Source: Anaerolineales bacterium | GTDB taxonomy: Bacteria; Chloroflexota; Anaerolineae; Anaerolineales; UBA4823 | Direction of reading: 5' to 3' | Assembly (NCBI GenBank): GCA_016932955.1 | Contig: JAFGBV010000232.1 | Location: 1 to 6,796, forward strand | Length of the DNA: 6,796 nucleotides | Shown here: one piece after another, positions 1-4,910 of the stretch | Layout: every line of letters begins with the position of its first letter | Numbering within the stretch: position 1 is the stretch's first letter | Program-made: the position numbers and the translations under genes | Notes under the pieces: generated by a model | What the model was told of the DNA's origin: nothing | The model's input: only the letters and a program-made list of their open reading frames with translations | The model's database searches: none

Positions 1-201
1 CCGCTTGCGCAGATACACCACAAACCCTGGAAAGATCTCCGGTGTAAACAGGTTCTGCAGTTCGGCCTTGTCTAAAGCAAGGCGGAAGGCCAGGTAAGTT
101 TTAGCATCGTATACATAATGAGCTGCAGTAGATGGGTCACGCTGCCGTTGCAGCAACAGATACTCGGAAAACTCTTTGAGTAGAATGGAGTACTCATCTA
201 A
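1..201 (-). CDS. Partial tyrosine recombinase/integrase, N-terminal core-binding domain (runs off left edge)
   Basis: The minus strand is open from 258 down to base 1 without a stop, and from about 201 downward it reads like the SAM-like N-terminal domain of a tyrosine recombinase. A run containing LLKEFSEYLLLQRQRDPSTA is followed by HYVYDAKTYLAF and then FTPEIFPGFVVYLRKR, which fits the helix pattern of that domain. The catalytic domain with its Arg/His/Tyr residues would lie beyond the left edge, so activity cannot be judged. The start is unclear. No ATG, GTG or TTG is in frame between the upstream stop at 261-259 and the domain. The only nearby ATG on this strand (197-195) is in another frame, which suggests a frameshift near the start, an unusual start codon or a decayed gene. 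The family call is by residue pattern only. A recombinase here would mark the region as mobile or formerly mobile. Confidence 0.5.
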
Positions 202-363
202 AAAGGCAGGAATTCGACCGCCGCAACCAGGAAATCTACACCTTGCACCAGCGGGGAGTTACAATGCGCGAGCTGGCGCAGCGGTATGGGCTATCTGAGA
301 AACGGGTATGGGGGATTTGTACGGCCGCGAGAACAGCGGACCTTTGTCTACATTGCCAATTAA
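185..363 (+). pseudogene. Small helix-turn-helix DNA-binding protein, apparently broken by two +1 frameshifts
   Basis: The middle frame (198-314) reads EFDRRNQEIYTLHQRGV, then TMRELAQRYGLSEKRVWG, a clear helix-turn-helix resembling sigma-region-4 or resolvase-type recognition helices. This frame has no good start: a stop lies near 177 and the first in-frame candidate, TTG at 243, would delete the first helix. An ATG at 185 in another frame joins it (MEYSSK then RQEFDRR) if one A is removed from the A5 run at 200-204. At the other end, removing one G from the G5 run at 310-314 joins VWG to FVRPREQRTFVYIAN and a TAA at 361-363. The reconstructed protein has 58 residues. Both shifts lie in five-base homopolymers and both need one base fewer, so they could be sequencing errors or real decay. 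The 5' half is antisense to the recombinase reading. No strong Shine-Dalgarno sequence precedes 185. Confidence 0.4.
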
Positions 364-617
364 GACCATCTCCTCAGCCAGGGGCTGGCGCAGCGCATCG
401 GCCAGGGCGGCGAGGATGCACGGGCGCAGCCCGGCCTGCTCCAGAGCCAGAGTAGACACTCGATTGTCCTGAAATGGGTTTCCCAATATAATAAACCTTG
501 AAAGCCAAGCCACCCTCGCACACGGATGAAAACACAGCAGCGAGTTTCTGCACCAGGGGGGACAGACTGGCGCTTAACCCTGATTTCTCGCCAATTTGAA
601 TATCAGGAGGATGCACA
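364..617. other. Gap without a convincing gene; leader of the SUMF1-like gene
   Basis: I find no gene here that I can name. The right half contains a good sigma-70-type promoter (464-492) and the Shine-Dalgarno of the next gene (AGGAGG at 605-610). On the minus strand two overlapping open stretches look mildly protein-like: about 600-480 (with LSASLSPLVQKLAAVF) and about 500-340 (with LALEQAGLRPCILAALADAL). They are in different frames and join only with a further frameshift near 475-495. Neither has a recognisable domain. They may be debris of an older gene or chance. Confidence 0.4.
464..492 (+). promoter_or_regulatory. Candidate sigma-70-type promoter for the SUMF1-like gene
   Basis: TTGTCC at 464-469 (four of six matches to TTGACA) is separated by exactly 17 bases from a perfect TATAAT at 487-492. 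Transcription would begin near 499, leaving a leader of roughly 118 bases before the ATG at 618. No terminator-like hairpin is obvious between the two. The call rests on consensus matching only. Confidence 0.45.
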
Positions 618-1499
618 ATGAAGCGACGGCTGTTTACCTATATCAACCTGTTTTTGATCTTCGCCATGATCGTGCCAGCCGGAGGCATGGCTGCTAAAGA
701 GGCGCCCCAGGCGGCCACAACCGACACCACGGTGTACCTGCCGCTGGTCATGCGCTCGGGGGTGGTTGCTGGCGAAATGGTGCTCGTGCCAGCCGGCGAG
801 TTCCAGATGGGCTGTGACCCAGCCCACAAAGGCGGTTACTCGTGTTATTCGAGTGAGCTGCCGCTGCACACCGTGTACCTGGATGCCTATCGGATCGACA
901 AGTACGGGGTGACCAACGCCCAGTACGCCCAATGCGTGGCTGCCGGAAGCTGCACCGCACCGTATTCCTACTCGTCCTATACCCGCCCATCGTATTACAA
1001 CAACCCCACCTATGCCAACTACCCGGTGATCAACGTCAGTTGGCACCAGGCGACCGCTTACTGCGCCTGGGCGGGCAAGCGCTTGCCGACCGAGGCCGAG
1101 TGGGAGAAGGCGGCGCGGGGGACTGCGCTGCGCACCTATCCCTGGGGCGACCAGGCCCCGACTTGTGCGCTGGTCAACGGGTATATCAACGGTTACTGCG
1201 TTGGCGACACCTCCGAGGTGGGTAGCTACCCATCGGGCGCCAGCCCCTACGGGGCGCTGGACATGGCTGGCAACGTGTGGGAGTGGGTCAATGATTGGTA
1301 CAACGGTGGCTATTACAACGCATCACCTTCCAGCAACCCGCCCGGCCCCGAAACAGGAACATACAGGGTGATGCGCGGCGGCTCGTTCGGCTACTTCGAA
1401 TTCGTTTACTACCTGCGCTTGGCGGGCCGCCACGACAACGATCCGGCGTACCTGGGCTACTACCTCGGTTTTCGTTGTGCGGCTTCGGTGGGAAGGTGA
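618..1499 (+). CDS. Secreted FGE-sulfatase/SUMF1-domain protein, probably not a formylglycine-generating enzyme
   Basis: The protein has 293 residues. The start is supported by AGGAGG at 605-610, seven bases before the ATG. Residues 1-25 form a signal peptide: a basic MKRR, a hydrophobic core, then a small-residue cleavage region (PAGGMAA). Next comes a Thr-rich linker and YLPLVMR at 40-46. The FGE-sulfatase domain spans about 52-289, with [12 protein letters not shown] (54-65), [13 protein letters not shown] (156-168), PWGD (175-178), [10 protein letters not shown] (219-228), RGGS (253-256) and GFRC (284-287). In true formylglycine-generating enzymes two copper-binding cysteines follow the GGS motif by three and eight residues; here those places are Tyr259 and Tyr264. 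It is therefore more likely a binding or structural paralogue with the C-type-lectin-like fold, acting outside the cytoplasm. The 253-287 segment also resembles the variable region of diversity-generating retroelement targets. It lies 105 bases upstream of the AAA/RyR gene, which has its own candidate promoter, so it need not belong to that operon. Confidence 0.9.
   Translation: MKRRLFTYINLFLIFAMIVPAGGMAAKEAPQAATTDTTVYLPLVMRSGVVAGEMVLVPAGEFQMGCDPAHKGGYSCYSSELPLHTVYLDAYRIDKYGVTNAQYAQCVAAGSCTAPYSYSSYTRPSYYNNPTYANYPVINVSWHQATAYCAWAGKRLPTEAEWEKAARGTALRTYPWGDQAPTCALVNGYINGYCVGDTSEVGSYPSGASPYGALDMAGNVWEWVNDWYNGGYYNASPSSNPPGPETGTYRVMRGGSFGYFEFVYYLRLAGRHDNDPAYLGYYLGFRCAASVGR
1374..1478 (+). other. 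C-terminal RGGS...GFRC segment resembling a DGR variable region
   Basis: This is the last part of the FGE domain, residues 253-287, where retroelement-diversified C-type-lectin-like proteins carry their variable positions. Between the fixed RGGS and GFRC anchors, many residues are Tyr, Gly, Phe, Asp, His, Asn or Leu encoded by NNC codons: GGC, TAC, TTC, TAC, TAC, GGC, CAC, GAC, AAC, TAC, GGC, TAC, TAC, CTC. That is the spectrum expected when AAC template codons are mutated at adenines. I see no template repeat and no reverse transcriptase in the window, and ordinary FGE paralogues also vary here. Confidence 0.3.
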
Positions 1500-1538
1500 A
1501 CCACTGGATCGCTTGAAAAAGAAAACGATATAATTGGT

Positions 1539-1567
1539 TTGACCGAAAAACACTTTGGATATACACT
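1539..1567 (+). promoter_or_regulatory. Candidate sigma-70-type promoter of the AAA/RyR-SLOG-TIR operon
   Basis: TTGACC at 1539-1544 (five of six to TTGACA), a spacer of exactly 17 bases, and TACACT at 1562-1567 (four of six to TATAAT). The predicted transcript would start near 1574, about 30 bases before the ATG at 1605. This places the Shine-Dalgarno inside a short leader and argues against translation starting at the TTG of 1539. A perfect TATAAT also occurs at 1529-1534 but has only a poor -35 partner (TGGATC at 1505-1510, 18-base spacer). Confidence 0.5.
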
Positions 1568-1593
1568 ATTGGGAGAATTCTCACGAGCGCGCT

Positions 1594-1598
1594 GGAGG
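1594..1598 (+). promoter_or_regulatory. Shine-Dalgarno that sets the start of the AAA/RyR gene at 1605
   Basis: GGAGG at 1594-1598 lies six bases before the ATG at 1605. The frame is open upstream to a TTG at 1539, but the 22 extra residues show no resemblance to the domain that follows, and the TTG sits inside the candidate -35 box. The first conserved segment (EIVVAGDIALDW) begins nine residues after the ATG at 1605. Confidence 0.75.
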
Positions 1599-1604
1599 CG
1601 ACCT

Positions 1605-4337
1605 ATGGCTGCTGAGTCAAAACCCAAGGAAATCGTTGTCGCCGGGGATATCGCCCTGGATTGGAATATCGTCAACCTGGCCGAGAAAGGCACGGCTGCG
1701 GTCTGGAATGAGACACTGCCCTCCCAAATCTGCTGGAACTTTGGCGGATCGCTGCTGCTGACCAACCTGATCGCCGAGATCATCCAATCTCGCGGCGAGA
1801 CCTGGAAGCTGCACCGGGTGACCATCCCGCGCGCCAGCATCACACCAGAAGATGACCGCTATATCCATTCGTACGCCTCATGGGGCGTGTTCCCCCGCAC
1901 GACCGCGCCCGAAGACGCCAAGAAGCCGAAGACCTGGCGGGTGAAAGATTTTCTGGGGATCACACAGGCCACACACCGCCTCAGCCCTCCACCGGACAGT
2001 GACACCGCCAGCCCGGGCATCCTTGTGCTGGATGACGCCAACCTCGGCTTCCGCTCCGACCGCAGCCAATGGCCCAAAGCCATCACTCACCCCGTTAAAA
2101 AAGGCCCCAAACCCTGGGTAGTGATCAAGATGGCCCGCCCGCTGGTGCAGGGAGAGCTGTGGGAGGAACTGTATAAGAACTGGGCCGACCGCCTGATCGT
2201 AGTGCTGTCGGTCAAAGACCTGCGCCTCTCGGAAGTACAGATCAGCAGTGAGCTGTCGTGGGAGCGAACCGCGCAGGATATCGCCTGGGAGCTGGTGTAT
2301 AACCCGAAGGTGAATGCCATCTCGCGCTGTGCGCATGTCATCGTCTCTTTCACCGCCGCGGGCGCTATCTGGCTGGATAAGACTGAAACACAGGCCGGCC
2401 TGGCCTACCCGCACTGCACCTTGTTCTTTGATCCCCAGGTCATCGAAGGCCTGTGGGAGCAAAATTACCCCGGCAAGATGATGGGCTACAACACCTGCAT
2501 GGCGGCCAGCATTGTACGCGAGCTGATGGTGAACGCTGAGACGCCGGATATTTTTGGGGCTGTCAAGGCTGGGTTGGGGGCCTTGCGCAAGCTGCATGCC
2601 GAAGGTTATGAATACCTGAGCGTGAGCGCCTCCCGCCCGCAGCTGGCTTTCCCCTTCCAGGCGATAGTCCAGGAATTGGAACATGCTAAAGAAAGCCCCT
2701 TCGCTGCGGTAGATATCCAGTTCCCCACGCGCTTGTTAGACCCTGCGCCGCTTCCGGCGGAGCACAAACCGGTGCTACCGGGCAACTGGACCATCCTGCA
2801 GCAATCCAGCCTCGGCGACCTGGACACCTTAGCCACCCGGATCCTGCTGGAGGGCGCCGATACCGCGCTGGTGAATGTGCCCCTGGGGAAGTTTGGCAAC
2901 CTGCTGACGGTGGACCGCCGCGAGATTGAAAGCTTCCGCAGCATCCGCATGCTGGTGAACGAGTACTGTGCGCAAGAAAAGCCCAAGCGCCCCTTGAACA
3001 TCGCCGTTTTTGGGCCTCCTGGATCGGGTAAGTCCTTTGGCATCACGCAGGTGGCCAAAGCGCTGCGCCCGGGAGAGATTGAGGACATCACCTTCAACCT
3101 TTCACAGTTTGGCTCGATCGAAGAGCTGTCCGCCGCTTTTCACCAGGTTCGCGACCTAAACCTGGCGGGCAAAACGCCGCTGGTCTTTTGGGACGAGTTC
3201 GATTCTGTTTTTGACAAGCAAAAATTCGGCTGGCTGCGCTATTTCCTGGCACCCATGCAAGATGGCAAATTCATGGAACGCCAGCTCTTGCATCCCATCG
3301 GCAAGGCCATTTTCGTCTTTGCTGGCGGCATTTGCCACTCGATTGAAGATTTTGTGCGCGAATCCGAAACCTACCGTGACGCCAAAGCACCCGATTTTAT
3401 CAGCCGGCTGCGCGGCTATGTCAACATCATGGGCGCCAACCCGCCAGAGGCCGGTAAAGACGAGGCAGTCTCGGACCCTTTCTATCTGGTGCGGCGGGCT
3501 ATTCTGCTGCGCTCGATCCTGTGGCTGAATGTGCCGCAGATTTTTGAAAACCGCAGCCCCAAAGGCAGGCTGAAGATCGACAACAATGTGCTGCGGGCGC
3601 TGTTGAAAACGCGGCTTTACAAGCACGGGGCGCGCTCCATGGAAGCAATCATCGGCATGAGCAACCTGGCGGGGAAGAGCCATTTTGACCAGTCCAGCTT
3701 GCCCTCGGAAGCGCAGCTTGACCTGCACGTGGATGGGCAGGATTTTCTGGCCTGGGTACAGCAAATCGTGCTGGAAGGCAAAACGTTGGAGCGCCTGGCC
3801 GCAATCAACCACGAAATCTACTGCGAGCAGATGAAGACCCAGGGCTTCACATATGGGCCGGTGCGCGATGATACCTTGAAAATCCGTCCCCTGCTGAGAC
3901 CTTATGCTGAGATTCCGGAATATTACCAGGAAAGCAACCGCAACGCTGTGCGCAGCATCGCCGAAAAACTGGCGGCGATTGGCTATATTATGATCCAGGC
4001 GCGCAGCAACGAGCCGCCTTTTAACTTCCCGGGCGCAGATCTGGAAAGGCTGGCTGAAATGGAACATGACCGCTATATGCAGGATGCCATCTCCAAAGGC
4101 TGGCGATATAGCGAGCAGGATGATGGAGCGGAAATGACCAATCCCACACTGCTGCCATGGCGAGCGATGACCACAGAGGAAATTGCACAGCGCTATCCCG
4201 GCCTGGCTGATAAAATTGGCTGCGCTGAGCTGCCCGAAGCAGAAAAGCAAAAGGACCGCGACCAGATTCTGGGCTACACCGAAATCCTGAGGAGAGCCGG
4301 TTATGCCATCGTTAAACTCCGCCGCTCAAGCCTTTGA
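1605..4337 (+). CDS. PfkB-like / AAA+ ATPase / tandem RyR-domain protein
   Basis: The protein has 910 residues and three regions. Residues 8 to about 340 resemble a PfkB/ribokinase fold: VVAGDIALDWN (11-21) matches the family's first strand, LDDANLGFR (142-150) and VIVSFTAAGAIWLD (245-258) match later strands. The usual catalytic GAGD is replaced by GYNT (294-297), so sugar-kinase activity is doubtful. Residues about 430-690 are an AAA+ ATPase: Walker A GPPGSGKS (470-477), Walker B LVFWDEFD (526-533), a sensor-1-like AIFVFAGG (568-575), arginine-finger candidates R601/R603 in DFISRLRG, and a sensor-2-like GARSMEAI (675-682). Two RyR domains follow: about 730-798 (YGPVRDD, then RPLLRPYAEIPE, then AEKLAAIGY) and about 812-905 (MEHDRYMQDAISKGWRYSE, then a longer insert, then LRRAGYAI). 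I see no signal peptide or membrane span, so it is probably cytoplasmic. It is the first gene of the operon and overlaps the SLOG gene by 35 bases. A role as an ATP-driven sensor or receiver in a nucleotide-signalling conflict system is inferred. Confidence 0.9.
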   Translation: MAAESKPKEIVVAGDIALDWNIVNLAEKGTAAVWNETLPSQICWNFGGSLLLTNLIAEIIQSRGETWKLHRVTIPRASITPEDDRYIHSYASWGVFPRTTAPEDAKKPKTWRVKDFLGITQATHRLSPPPDSDTASPGILVLDDANLGFRSDRSQWPKAITHPVKKGPKPWVVIKMARPLVQGELWEELYKNWADRLIVVLSVKDLRLSEVQISSELSWERTAQDIAWELVYNPKVNAISRCAHVIVSFTAAGAIWLDKTETQAGLAYPHCTLFFDPQVIEGLWEQNYPGKMMGYNTCMAASIVRELMVNAETPDIFGAVKAGLGALRKLHAEGYEYLSVSASRPQLAFPFQAIVQELEHAKESPFAAVDIQFPTRLLDPAPLPAEHKPVLPGNWTILQQSSLGDLDTLATRILLEGADTALVNVPLGKFGNLLTVDRREIESFRSIRMLVNEYCAQEKPKRPLNIAVFGPPGSGKSFGITQVAKALRPGEIEDITFNLSQFGSIEELSAAFHQVRDLNLAGKTPLVFWDEFDSVFDKQKFGWLRYFLAPMQDGKFMERQLLHPIGKAIFVFAGGICHSIEDFVRESETYRDAKAPDFISRLRGYVNIMGANPPEAGKDEAVSDPFYLVRRAILLRSILWLNVPQIFENRSPKGRLKIDNNVLRALLKTRLYKHGARSMEAIIGMSNLAGKSHFDQSSLPSEAQLDLHVDGQDFLAWVQQIVLEGKTLERLAAINHEIYCEQMKTQGFTYGPVRDDTLKIRPLLRPYAEIPEYYQESNRNAVRSIAEKLAAIGYIMIQARSNEPPFNFPGADLERLAEMEHDRYMQDAISKGWRYSEQDDGAEMTNPTLLPWRAMTTEEIAQRYPGLADKIGCAELPEAEKQKDRDQILGYTEILRRAGYAIVKLRRSSL

Positions 4338-4905
4338 GCAAGGGCTACGCCCCAGATTGCGGGTGGGTGTGACAGGGCACCGCTTCCTGGCCGAAAGCGG
4401 TAAACTTTTGGACGGGCTGCGACAGGCCTGCGAGCGGATTGAAAGCAGGTTCCCCGGGGCTTCCTGGCTGCTGATCTCTCCGCTGGCGGAGGGCACCGAC
4501 CGCTTGGTAGCCGGCTACCTGCTGGAACGCGGCGCCAATTTACTGGTGCCGCTGCCACTGCCTATCGAAACATACCTGGAAGATTTTCCGGAGCCTGAAT
4601 CGAAACAAGAATTTTTTGACCTGCTCAAGCGTGCGGAAGAAGTGGTGCAGCTCCCGCCTGCCGCCACGCGCGACGCGGCCTATCTGCAAGTGGGCCGCTA
4701 TATTTTAAAGCACTGTGACGTGCTCATCGCGCTGTGGGATGGGCAGGAGGCGCAAGGCCAGGGCGGTACAGGGGAAATTGTTCCAGAAGCGCGCCAGCTT
4801 GGTTTGCCGCTGGCCTGGGTGCACTGTGGTAACCGCAGGCCGGGCACAATGGAACCACTCAGCCTGGGTGCAGAGCAGGGCTTGGTGACCTTTGAGAGGC
4901 TTTAA
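4303..4905 (+). CDS. Stand-alone SLOG-superfamily (Rossmann-like) nucleotide-binding protein
   Basis: The protein has 200 residues. AGGAG at 4290-4294, eight bases before the ATG, supports this start, which lies inside the end of the upstream gene and suggests translational coupling. The fold is a single Rossmann-like domain of the SLOG (LOG/Smf-DprA/TRPM-type) superfamily: LRVGVTGHRFL (19-29), first strand and glycine loop; LLISPLAEGTDRLVA (56-70); LPLPIETYLEDF (84-95); AYLQVGRYILKHCDVLIALWDG (126-147, split here by helix and strand); and GQGGTGEIV (152-160), the loop that usually contacts phosphate or ribose. Related SLOG domains sense or process nucleotides; in Thoeris ThsA and TRPM channels they bind ADP-ribose-type ligands. 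With no second domain, this protein probably acts through a partner, most plausibly the AAA/RyR protein or the TIR protein. Its ligand, and whether it is a receptor or an enzyme, cannot be told from sequence. Confidence 0.88.
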   Translation: MPSLNSAAQAFEQGLRPRLRVGVTGHRFLAESGKLLDGLRQACERIESRFPGASWLLISPLAEGTDRLVAGYLLERGANLLVPLPLPIETYLEDFPEPESKQEFFDLLKRAEEVVQLPPAATRDAAYLQVGRYILKHCDVLIALWDGQEAQGQGGTGEIVPEARQLGLPLAWVHCGNRRPGTMEPLSLGAEQGLVTFERL

Positions 4906-4910
4906 TCGAT

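Noticed and set aside
259..513. Minus-strand open frame containing ALEQAGLRPCILAALADALRQ as a gene
   Set aside because: No recognisable domain, no Shine-Dalgarno that I can see, and it is antisense to the HTH reading; kept only as possible debris.
603..1046. Minus-strand open frame of 147 codons opposite the SUMF1-like gene
   Set aside because: Val/Gly/His-rich shadow with no domain. The plus-strand gene has a signal peptide and FGE motifs.
1529..1534. Perfect TATAAT as the main operon promoter
   Set aside because: No good -35 at 16-18 bases; the TTGACC/TACACT pair just downstream fits better.
1539..1604. TTG at 1539 as the start of the AAA/RyR protein
   Set aside because: The extra 22 residues match nothing in the domain, the TTG lies in a candidate -35 box, and the ATG at 1605 has a well-spaced GGAGG.
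1878..2684. Minus-strand open frame of 268 codons opposite the PfkB-like domain
   Set aside because: Fully antisense to conserved PfkB-like coding; no recognisable motifs of its own.
3156..4250. Long minus-strand open frame (364 codons) opposite the AAA/RyR gene
   Set aside because: It is rich in His, Gln, Phe and Arg with no domain pattern, and lies wholly antisense to clear Walker A/B and RyR coding sequence. It is a codon-bias shadow.
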